From contig CACRSC010000472.1 in the NCBI GenBank assembly GCA_902651635.1, positions 443,487 through 507,486 on the forward strand: a stretch of DNA of 64,000 nt, in the 5' to 3' direction. Position numbers and translations under genes: made by a program. The DNA is from Mastigamoeba balamuthi (Eukaryota > Evosea > Mastigamoebida > Mastigamoebidae). Of the stretch, positions 20,095 through 32,000 are shown in pieces (within the stretch, counting starts at the first letter, position 1; each line of letters begins with the position of its first letter). Below the pieces are notes generated by a model, which made no database searches, had not been told where the DNA came from, and saw only the letters and a list, made by a program, of their open reading frames with translations.

Positions 20095-23000
20095 TCAGAG
20101 AACGAGCGTCGGGACGTAGCCCGGCAGCGTATCAACATCGACCGCAGCCCTCTCCTGCTGCTTGAGCATCGCCAGCCTCTCGAGGTAGCACACACCCCTG
20201 AGGATGTGCAGGTTCTGCTGGACGACGCAGGGGAACGCCCCCGCGACCGCCGGGTCCAGGAGGGAGCCCTTGACCCACGCGTTGTACGACCCGATCGCAG
20301 GCCCGCACCAGATCTGGAAGTCGGTCGAGCGGTTCTTCTTGCCGAGCGACGCCCAGCGCGAGCTCTTGCCGAGGTACCAGCAGAAGACGAGCGACATCTT
20401 GAGCTTGGGGTTGGCCTCGGCCTGGGCCACCTTGCGGGTCTCGCCCCTGCGCTCAAGGAAGAGCCGCGTCTTGGCCCAGATGTGCGCCACGGTCTTCTTG
20501 AAGACGGTCTTCTCGAGCTTGCTCAGCTCGGCCTGCGGGATGTCCTCGAGCGAGTTGTACGTCGTGTAGAGGCTGTACAGCTTCTTGGCCCGCATCGTGA
20601 ACATCGTTCCTGCGCCCTTGAGCACCTGCACCTGCACGCCCTGGTCGAACATGTCCGCCGCCGGCGCCATGGCCACGTCGGCGAACGAGGCCGCCGAGAG
20701 CATCTGGCGCACGGGGTCGCACGTGCCCGACTGCCTGCTGACCTGGTTGATCGTCCCCGTCACCACAAACGCCGCGCCCATCCTGAACGCCGCGGCCGCG
20801 GCCTCGGGGCACCCGATGCCCCCACCGGCGCCCACGCGCAGCGGCGTCCTGTACTTCATCTCGGCCCCGATGCGCGCCGCGAGCGACTTGATGACGGGGA
20901 AGATGACGCTGAGCGGCCTGTTGTCCGTGTGGCCCCCCGAGTCGCCCTCGACCACGACGTCGTCGGCCATCGGCACGCAGGCGGCCATCTCGGCCTGCTC
21001 CGCCGTTACCGCGCCCTCGGCCACGAGCGCGTCGACGATGGCCCGCGGGGCGGGGCGCATCGCGAGCTCGGCCATCTCGGAGCGCGAGATCTTGAAGAGC
21101 ACGTGGTTGTCGCAGGCCACGGAGCCGTCGGCGCCGCGGCGCAGCCCCGCGACGCGGTAGCGCACGATGGCGGGCGTGAGGCTCATGAAGGCGCTGGCCT
21201 CGACGTTGCGCACGCCGCGCCGCAGGAAGATGTCGACGCAGCCGCTCTCGAGCTGCGAGTTGTAGGGGCTGTGGATCAGGTTGACCGCGTAGGGCCCGCC
21301 GGGCAGCGCCCGCTGGATCTTGTCGAGGCCCCGGTCGACCGACTCGAGCGACAGGCCGCCGGCGCCGAACGACGCGAGCATCCGGCGGCTGCCGGCCGCG
21401 ATCACCATGTCGGCCGAGGCGATGCCCTTGGCCATGGCCCCGAGGTACAGCGGGTAGTCGACGCCGTACGTCGCCAGGAACGACCGGCTCCCGAAGCTCC
21501 GCGGGCTCACCGACGGCACGCTCACCGCCTCGCCCCCGTCGACGGCGGGCACGGCGCACGGAGCGTCGACGTCGAGCAGGGCCTCGGCCACGCGGGGGCC
21601 GTCGACGACGGGCACGGCGGCGGCAGCAGCGGGGGTCTGGGGCGCGGCTGCGACGCCGGGCCTGCGGGCGCCCTCGACCCAGATGGCGAGGCCGCGGAAG
21701 TCGACGACCACGCGGCCCTCGCTGGGCGCGATGCCCCAGCTGTCGCCGCCGGCGTAGACGTTGCCGAGCTCCTCGTTGACGTCGACAATGTCGAAGTCGG
21801 CCACCGCGTACGGGAACCCCGTCGCCGCGTCGACGCCGATCTCGCGGACCTCCATGACGTAGACCAGCTTGCCCCTGTGCGGCTGGATCTGCCCGCGGCA
21901 CCTCACCTTGCCGGGCCGCCCGCGCATCGGGCGGAACTGCGGGCCGTCGACGGCGGCCGGCAGCCCGAGCCAGGCCGTGAAGACCTTGAGCAGCTGGAAG
22001 CAGCCCTCGCTGACGAGCGAGCCCGCCATGACCTGGTCGCCCTTAAAGTGGCACGGGAAGAACCAGTCGTCGCGCGCGATGCGCTTCTCGCCGACGAGGC
22101 GCCCCAGGCCGTGCGCCCCGCCGCGCGGGTCGATGCTGAGGACCTCGTCGATCATCAGCGTCTTGGGGCAGCAGAGCTTGCGCTGCACGCCCTGCGCCGC
22201 CGGCAGCAGCGCGGCCCACGAGCCGTCGGCGCACAGCGACGCCATCTCGGCGCGAGAGATCGACGTGCGGTCGACGGCGGCGCGCGACAGCCACCGCGAG
22301 ACGTCCTGCTTGGGCGCGCTCTGACGCTCGCGCACCTCGGCCTCGGAGTGCGTGATGCCCTTGCCCGCCGCGAGCTCCTCGTCGGTGAAGAACCCCGCGA
22401 CCCCGTTGCGCATCTCGATCAGCAGCTGCGGGGTAGCGCCAGAGTCAGTGAGCTGTGCTGTTGGAGGGGAGGGGAGAGAGAGAACGATTGATGCGTGCCT
22501 TGCCGTCGACATAGCAGTTGTAGCTGAAGAACATCATCGAGACGCGGTCGCCGGTGCGCGCGAACGAGTCGAGCGAGATGTCGTAGCAGAGCGTCTGGCC
22601 CTCGCGCGCGACGCCGTGGAACGTCAGCGTCGTGTCGAGCAGGCGGTAGACGCGCTCGCCGCGGCACTGCAGGTCGATGCCGAGGTAGCTGATCAGCATC
22701 AGGTCGCACTGGCCCGACTCGACCAGCACGCAGCACGGCACGTCGCCGCCCTCGCTCAGGTGGCCGCCCACGGGCAGGTCGTACTCGGTCCGCATCGTGC
22801 TGCGCGCGTACACGCCCGTCGTCGCGCTCATGTGCGTCACCCTGCTCACCAGCAGGTAGTCGCGCATCGGCAGCCTCACGCGCCGCGAGAACCCGTCGAC
22901 CGCCTCCCACGGCTCGTGCGTTCCGCTCGGGCGCTGCCCCGGTGCGCATTTGAGTGCTCCGCTCTCGCTGGGGTTGGGGAGACATGGGGAGCCAGTACCT

Positions 23001-26000
23001 TGTTGAAGACGGGGGCCACGTTGCCCTCGGCGAACTCAAGGAGGTCGTTGTAGTCAAAGACGACGGGGCCCTTGTACTCGGCCGTCCTGCGCAGCTGGAA
23101 CTCGACCTCCCTGTCGATGGCGCTCTGCACGGCGATGCGCCCCGGGAACCGCCCGTTCACCTCGACGCTGCGCAGCGACGCGCTCCTCGGGGCCGCCCTG
23201 CGCTCTGTCAGCCGCGGGTGGTAGAGGCGCCGCAGCGTGAGCCCCGGCGTGCGGTGCGCCAGCAGCTGCGCGACGGCCCTGCAGACGGCGCGCCACTGGT
23301 CGTCGCCCTTGCGGTCCACCGCGACGCTGACGTGGGGCTCTGCGCCCAGCGTGTCGTCGATCGCCAGCGAGCGCAGGTTCTGCGGGCCGGCCTCGACAAA
23401 GACCCTGTAGCCGGCGGCGTAGACGCGCCTCACCAGCGCCGCGAAGTCGATCGTGCCGGCGAGCAGCCTGCGCACCATCTGCCCCACGGACGTCACCGTC
23501 GACGCCGCGGTGCCGATCGGCGCGTCCTCGAGCGCCGTGAACAGCTCGACGCCCTCGGCCTGCGGCAGCTGCATGTGCCTGTGCACCTGGTCGATCTGCT
23601 CGGCGCAGGGGAGCGTCTCGGGGCAGTGGCCGGCAAAGCGGACGCCCGGGACGGGCGTGAAGCTGGCGCCCATCGCCGCGAAGACCTTCTCGCACTCGGA
23701 GGGCACGCCGGCGACAATGAGCTTCGTGGGCGAGTGTACAATCGTCAGGCGGGCCCTGCAGGACGGGTTGGAGGCCGCGGCTGCCTCGAAGGCCTCGCGG
23801 GTGCCGGCGACCATGTAGCCCTGCCAGAACGACGACACCGGGGCGTCCGCAGGGATGCTCCACGCGGTGCGGACCGCGTTGAGGTCGCCGGCGAGGTCGG
23901 AGAGGAACACAGAGCCGCTGGTCAGGAGCTCGGGGAGACCAGCGCTCAGTGCCGCGTTGTGGCGGCTGAAGACGTGCGCGATCGAGGTCTCGCCCAGCGA
24001 GAGCCCGAGTGCGGCGCGAGGGCGCAGGCCGAGGACCTCCTGCACTAGCGCCGTGAACAGGACAGAGTAGCACACGCCGCTGCACATCAGCTGCACGATC
24101 GGAACTGGCTCGTCGTCGACATCCACGCTCTGGTTCAGGAGTCGCACGGAGTCAGCAACAGGAGACCCGACGAAACAAAAACGGAATGAGACCAACCTTG
24201 TGCTGCCAGGACATGCTGCCAACAGCGTTGGGGATGAGACCGGCGAGGAAGGAGTGCAGCTGGGGGGCGATGCGGAGCAGGTCGTGGCCCACGCCTGTGT
24301 AGGGCGCCATCGTGTCGCCGTAGACGAATGCGATGCGGTCCGAGCGCACAGGGGCCATCGTGAAGCACGAACCCGCTGGCGACTTCCACGCCGGGTTGGC
24401 CTCGGTCACGCCCTCGACGCCCGCCAGCGCGAGCTTGAGCTCCTGCTCGAGCGTATGCGCCGTCGCGACGACCGCGAGTGCAAGCCCGTCGCTGCCCTCG
24501 TCGCTGAGAGTGCGGCTGACCAGAGTGCGCAGCTCGTTGTCCGCTCCGACAGTCTGCACGCGCTGCAGCGACTGGCGCACGCCCGAGGCCACCGCGCTGG
24601 TGGTCTGGCCGCGGAACGCGACGACGACGGGCGCGCCGGGCTCGACGCTCCTCAGGCAGTGCTCCTCGTGGCAGGCCACCGCGGACTGCTCAGCGCAGGA
24701 GAACTCGGACATAACGACGTGGTACCAAGACCCGAGGGACGCGCTGTCAGGGGCGCCGCTGACGGCGACGCGGCGCGTAGAGCCCGCGTTGCTGACCCAC
24801 GCGCGGGCTTCGCGGACCACGTAGAACGACGAGTCGCGCAGGGAACCGGCGACGACGTCGCGCGGGCCGCCGTAGCGCGGAACAGGGGCCACGTAGCGGT
24901 TGTGGAGGCACAGAGCGGACTTGATGAGCGCCGCGGCGCCCGAGGCGTAGCCGCAGTGGCCGACGTTCGCCAGCACAGAGCCCACCGCGACGCTGCGCGA
25001 CAACGGCGCAGCTCCCGACTTATACACAGCAGACAGCTCGCGCAGCTCAGCCTCGCAGGCGTCCGTGTGGGCAGCGCTGAGCTCGAGCTGGCCGACCGCA
25101 GACGCCTCGAGCCCAGCGGACTGCAGGGCGCGCATGGCGCCAGACTCGGCCGTCGAGGCGCTCGCGACGGCGTCGATGGTGGCGTAGACCCTTGCGGGGG
25201 CCTTGCTGGCCGCGACGTCGTCCGCGCGCATCAGGACCAGAGCACCGGCGCCCTCTCCAACGAACAGCGCCTCGTCCGCGCCGAGGCTGAAGGCGGCGGA
25301 CGGGTGCTCGCGCGACGCGCGCATCTTGGCGAACCCGCAGTGGCGGACCTTGTGCCACACGCCCTCTGCGGAGCCGCTCATGTCCACGCCGGCGACGACG
25401 GCGGCGTCGATCTCTCCGCGCGCGAGCATCGACGCCGCGAGCTCGGCGCAGCGATAGACGGCGCACGAGCCCTCGGCGACGGAGAACGCCGGGCCCGTGA
25501 ATCCCCAGACCGATGCGATGCGGGTCGCCAGGATGTTGCCGATCGTCGACGTCATCGACGTCGTAGTCAGCGTCTCTGCCACAGCCTCGACCGCGTGGCG
25601 GACGCCCGCGCTGTCTCCCAGACGCTCGTGCAGCGCGTGGCGCGCGCGCTCGCGGTAGAGCTCGGGGTCCGCGCCCATGCCGACGAGGACAGCGACGCGG
25701 GCGCCGGTGCCCTTGCGCACAAGGCCCAGCGCATCCTCAAGAGCCGCGTCGATGACGCTGAGGGCGAGCAGGTGGTTAGGCTTGAGCTGGTCCTCGGGCA
25801 GCATCGGCAGCGCCAGGCGCCTGTAGTCGGCATCGATCTTGTCGACGAAGCACCCGCGGATGGCGCTCCTGCCGCTCGCTGCGGCGTCGCGGCCCTCGAA
25901 GTCGACGACCTCGGAGGCGAACGCCGGGTCGTCAGCGAAGCTGCGCCAGCGCTTCTCTGGCAGCGCGCACGCGGCATCCGCCCCATGGTACATTGCGCGC

Positions 26001-29000
26001 TCAAACTCGGCGAGGCCGCGAAGAGTGCCGAAGCGGGCCTCCATCCCGACGATCGCGACGCGCGTAGGCTTCTTCTCGGCAACGAGCGGCACGGGCGCGA
26101 CGTCGCTGTCGGTGCCCTGTGCCTTGTACTCCTCGACGATCGCGTGCGCCAGAGTCCCGCCAAAGCCGAACGCGCTGACGCCAGCGCGGCGAGGAGCACC
26201 ACCCGCGGTCTCGGGCCACGACGCGTTCTCGACAACGACCCCTGCGCTGATAGCGGTGCCGCGCACCTTGGGCGTCGCCGGGATGACGCCTGCACGCATT
26301 CCGAGGAGCTCCTTGGCGATGCTGGCAAACCCTGCGACGGTGAGCGTGTGCCCGATGTTCGCCTTTACGCTGCCCAGCAGCGGGATGCTGCGCGCGCCCC
26401 AGAAAGACTCGACAGTGTGCAGCTCGGTGCTGTCGCCGACGGCGGTGCCCGTGGCGTGACACTCGACGTACTGCACGCTCTTGGGGTCAACCTTGGCGTC
26501 CGCGTAGGTCTCGCGGAGGCAGCGCAGCTCAGACTGCTCCGTGGGCCTGAAAGGGAGCCCAGCGCCCGCGTTGGACACGCCGACATCCACCAGAACACCG
26601 TGGATCTTCACGCCCGCCTTGACGGCGTCGGCGAGGCGCATGAGCACCAAAGCAGCGGCGCCCTCGCCGGGCTGCAGGCCGCCGCTGCCGCTGGCGAGTG
26701 GCGCGGACTTGCCGTCGGCGCCTGGGAGCACCTGGCAGATCGAGAAGCCCTTGAGGATGTAGAACGGATCCGAGACCGACGTGGCGCTGCACAGCATGAC
26801 GTCGGCGTCGCCCGCGAGCAGGTGGTCGCGCGCCAGCTTGGTGGCATACAGGGCTGTCGCGCACGCCGCGTCGATCGAGTACGCGGGGCACCCGCCGGCC
26901 AGCGACAGCTTCTGCTGGGCGTACGACGCCGGGTCGCACGTGTGGATCGTCCTCGGGGACACGCTGTCGTACGACCCCCACTCGCGCTGCGGGGCGGAGT
27001 CCAGCTGGTCGTGCATCACGCGCTCAAAGTGCGGCACGTAGAGCTGCGTGACGAAGGCGTCCTGGGCGTCCTTTCCCGGGAACGACAGGCTGCCGTTGAC
27101 GACGCCGCAGCGGGACTCGGGGCTCTGCACGCCGCGGGCGCGCGCGTCGGCGAGAGCAGCGGCGGCCACGTCGACGAGGAGCTCGTGCTCGCTCGTCGGC
27201 GCCGCGTCGTCGAGCAGGTTGTAAGAGTCGTTGGTGATGGTGCCGCTGCCCGTGTGGACGGACTTGTCCGCCGTGCGCAGCGCCTTGGGGTCGATCGGTG
27301 CAGCCGCCTCGCGGTTGTCCACGAGCATTTGCCAGTACTCGTCTGCGTTACGGGCGCCCGGCAGTCTGACAGCCATTCCGACGATCGCGACGCGAGCATC
27401 GACCCCCGTCTGAGTCCTCACGCGAAGAGGCTGCTCCGGGTTCGCAGCCGTCGCGGCGGCCTTGGCAGAGGCGAAGTACGAGAGCGACTTGGACATGGTT
27501 ACGGAGAACCCGAGAGCGCGGCAAAAGACCTGCCCGCGCTCGTTGGTCATGACGGCATCAGCCTCGACGGTCTGGCCCACAACGCGAGAGACGCGCAGCA
27601 CCACGGTGTACTTATCGCCAGCCCCGACTCCCGGAGGGTAGAACTCTACGCGGCCAGCGGACTGCGGCAGAGAAGCCTGGCCAAAGCGCGAGTGTGCCCA
27701 CACGAGGATCGCCTGGAACGCAACGTCCATCACGAAGGGGTCGCTGGTCATGCCGGTGTCGGGCCGAGCGAACTGGCCCTGCTCGCACGTGGAGAGCGGA
27801 ATGTGGCGGCACAAGGCAACGAGGCCCTTCTCGTTGATTCCGGAGACACTCTCGATGCCCTGCAGAAGCGGCCCGTGGAACAGGCTCTTCCCCTCGCCGT
27901 AGATGTCATCCGAGCTGAGGCACTCGCCGGACGCGCCAGTCTGTTCCGAGCGCACACGCGGACTCTGCAGCTCACTCTGGCCGAGGACGATCGAGCTCTT
28001 GAAAGCCGGCATGAGCTTCCCCGCGGAGCGCAGGCACAAGACAGTGTCGACGCTTATGAGGTCCTTGCGGCCGTCGACAGGAGCGGGCGGGCTGATCTTG
28101 ATCTGGCAGTCGAGCGGCGCGAGGTCGTCCGCGCCCCAGGAGAGGCTGCGGTAGAAGTAGCTCTGCTCCGTGGCGTGCAGGTGCCACCCCGGGTGCGTCC
28201 TCAGCGCGTGTATCGCGAGCAGCCCAATCGCCGCGGTCATGGGGACCACAACGCGCCCCTGGATGACGTGGGACAGCAGGACGGCATTCCTGTCGCCCTC
28301 GGTGACCGGACGCTCCAGGTTGATCCCGACTGCCAGGGCGTGCTTCCTGGGAGACACAGGCGCCGTCTTCCAGTTGCCCATGAGCCACTGGACGTCCTGG
28401 TTTCCGCCGTGCGGGCGCGAGAGAATGCGGGCTACCTGCTGCGCACCGCCTTCCCTCGGGATGATCTGGATGCCGTGCGACTTGAAGTGCGCCTTCAGGA
28501 CCGGTGTCACCATGCCTCCGTCCCACGGGCCGAAGCACAGCGAACGCGTGGCGCAGTGCGGGAGCGCCTTGGCGATGCGCTGCGCCACCTTGCTGAGCGC
28601 GTCGTTGGCCATCGAGTAGTCACTCTGTCCGCCGTTGCCGAAGTATCCCGCAAGCGACGAGTACACGACGAGCTGCTTCAGCTGCGCGAGACCGAACTTC
28701 TCCTCAAAGGCGGTCAGCAGGTTGCGGAGGCCCGTGAGCTTGACCCCGTAGACGGCAGCGAAGTCCTCCGTGGTCTTGTTCTCGACGCGCTTGTCACGAA
28801 CCACGCCGGACGCGTGGAAGATGCCGGTGATAGGCGCGCCACAGAGCGACGCGGCCTCATCGACTGCCGAGTGCACAGACGAGACGTCGGTAACGTCGCA
28901 CTTGATGAAGTGCGCGCGCCCTCCGAAGGACTCGATGCAGGCGATGGAGCTACGTATCTCGCGTGCCGCCTCGACGCGCTCGACGAGGGAGCGCTGCGCC

Positions 29001-32000
29001 TTGAGACTGGGCTGCGGGCCCCCGCTCTCGGCCTGCTGCTTCAGCCACGCCGTGGCAGCCTCGCGGAGCTCCTGGCCTTCCTTTCCAGTGGACCACGTCG
29101 CCTCTGGCTCGAGCGAAGACCTTCCGAGGAGGAAGAACGTCCCACCGCCGATCCTCTGCACCAGAGCGGCGACGCAGAGCGGAGTGATACCGCGGGCACC
29201 GCCAGAGACCAGCACGGCGCTCTCCTTTGTGAACATGGAGTCGGCAGGAGCTGCGGAGGAACGGTCGTCCGGGCGAGAGTCCGCGGCTATCGTCCAGCGG
29301 CGCGACGGCGAAGTGTAGCCGACCTCGCGCAGCGTCAGGTCGGCGCAGGCGGTCTCGCGCACGAGGCACTCGGCAGCCTGGTCATCGCTCACGTCGGGAC
29401 AAATATCGACGGCCCGTGTAAGGACCTCGCTCTGCCACTCGATAGACAGCGTCTTGCACAGGCCGAAGACAGCGCCCTGCTCTGCCGACATTACGCCGTC
29501 GACCGACACGGGGCTCTTGGGGAACCCGAGGCCGAGCTGCCCGTCGAGCCGGACGAGGCAGAGGAAGAACGGACGCATCGAGGAAGCCGTGACGTGCAGC
29601 GGCTTGGAGAGGTGCTTGGCAGCAAGAAGCACCCACTGCAGCTGCGTGGCTGCGTCGGCGGTCGGGTTGTGCTGGTACACGAACCCCCCGGGGACACCGT
29701 GGCGGTCCTGGATGCACTTGAACGCCTCCACGATCGCCGGCTCGCTGCGGTCGGCGACCGCGACGCTGGTCTCGAACGTCAGCTCCGCAGGGCGTGGCTC
29801 GTTGGGGAACGTCAGGACAACTACGTTGTGGAAGGTCTCGGCGAGCTTGGAGGCAAGCGTCGCGGTCAGAGCGCTGCCGTTGTCAACGACGATAACAGCA
29901 CGGTCGCGCGGCCAGGTCATTTCGAGCCTGTCTGACACATTGACCTCCTTAACCACTGCGCACGCTTGGTCCACCGCATCGGTCTCCTCTGCGATTTGCA
30001 CCGGAGCAGCTTCGGACGGGGCGACCGCGTCCTCGTTCACCTCCACAACGCCCTGGCTTGGAGAAGCCTCCGCAGCAGGTCCGCCAGCGACAGAAGACTG
30101 CACAATGGCGTCGATCACAGCGCGGACAGTCCGGGCGGTGGAAAGCCCGTGGTTATCCTGGGCAGACACGCCGAGCTTCGACTGCACGAGGCTGAGGATC
30201 TCGACCTTCTTGATCGAATCGATGCCGAGCTCCTGCTCGAGGTCCATGTCCAGATCGATCAGGCCAGGCTCGTATCCCGTCGCCTTGGACAGTGTCGAGA
30301 GAACGAGCTCCGAGGCCTCTGCATCAGTCATGCCTTTTGACGGCGAAGTCCCGGCGGCGGTCTGTGGTTTGGGAATACCAGCAGCTGCCTGCTGCGAGAT
30401 GGCGGCGATGACTTGCCCGACAGTGCGCGCAGAGAGCAGCGCCTGGTTCTCCTTCATGTCGACACCCAGGGCAGACTGAACCGTGCTGAGAATCTCGACA
30501 CGCTTGATCGAGTCGATTCCGAGCTCCTGCTCGAGGTCCATGTCGGGCTCGATCAGCCCCTGCTCGTACCCAGTCGCCTTCGAGAGAGTTCCGAGGACGA
30601 GCTGGGTGGCGGCCTCCGTGTCCATCGCACTGCCTGCAGGAGAGGGCCCGGCAGTGCTCTTGATTTCCTGAGCCGGACGTGAAGTAGTCGTCGGCAGCTC
30701 CTCCGCAACGGCGTCGATCACAGCGCGGACCGTGCGGGCCGTGGCGAGGGCGTGGTTGTCCTTTGCCGAGACGCCGAGCTTCGACTGCACGAGGCTGAGG
30801 ATCTCGACCTTCTTGATAGAGTCGATACCGAGCTCCTGCTCCATGTCCATGTCCATATCGATCAGCTCCTTGTCGTACCCAGTTGCCTTGGATAGGGTCT
30901 CGAGCACCAGGTCCTTCGCCGTCAAATCGCCAGCAGGGGCGAGCGCCTCTCTCGTGGCAGGCTTGTGTCGCTCTGATGCGACCACCGCTCGCGCAGAGGT
31001 CACCTGCGAGCTCGACGAGACAGGATGGCTCGCGATGGCGTCGATAACCTGACGAACAGTCCGAGCGGAGACGAGTGCCTGGTTCTCCTTGGCGTCGACG
31101 CCGAGTTTGGCCTGAACCATGCTGAGGATCTCCACCCGCTTGATCGAATCGATGCCGAGCTCCTGCTCGAGATCCATGTCGAGGTCGATGAGCTCCCTAT
31201 CGTAGCCAGTTGCCTTGGCAAGCGTGCTCAGGACGAGGTCGGATGCACTCTCGGTGCTATCCACGTGGGGCGCGCTGATCTCCCGCACGGTTACCTTGGG
31301 CTCCACGGTGGCGGTGAGGACAGCCTCGCTCTGGTACCCACCGACAGCGTCGATCACCTGACGAACCGTCTTTGCAGAGGCCAGCGACTCCTTGGCGCTG
31401 TCGCCAATCGAGACGCCGATCTTCGATTGCACTGTGCTGAGGATCTCGACACGCTTGATTGAGTCGATGCCAAGCTCCTGTTCGAGGTCCATGTCTACGT
31501 CAATGAGATCCTTGTCGTAGCCAGTCGCCTTGGCCAGCGTATCCAGGACAAGGTCCGATGCAGCGGCGCTGTCCCTCCTCGTCGCGATCGGCTGACAGAC
31601 CACCTGCTTCGGGCTGGGAATGTCTCCGCCGAGGCCGGTGATGGCGCTTATGACCTGGCGCACTGTCTTGGACGACGCGAGGCTCTCCTTTGCGCTGTCG
31701 GTGATAGCAACGCCAATCTTGGACTGCACCGTGCTGAGTATCTCGACGCGCTTGATCGAGTCAATGCCGAGCTCCTGCTCGAGGTCCATGTCCAGGTCGA
31801 TTAGCTCCTTGTCGTACCCGGTCGCCTTTGCCAATGTGTCGAGGACCATGTCCGAGGCAGCATCGTGGCCCATCCCTGGAGCTTCGCTCCTTCTCGACGG
31901 GGGAGTCCCACTTCCCGACGGCTTGGGAGACGGGATGAGCTCGGGCTCCTCGACGAACGCGGAGATCGCGTCGATGACATCACGGACTGTACGCACGGCG

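Noticed and set aside
19861-22491. An 876-codon plus-strand frame
   Set aside because: Antisense shadow of the ER/DH end of the PUFA synthase; low-complexity composition.
24200-29935. A 1,911-codon open frame on the plus strand
   Set aside because: It is antisense to the PUFA synthase exon 8. Its product is almost all Arg, Ala, Glu, Gly, Val and His with no domains, the usual mirror of GC-rich coding DNA.
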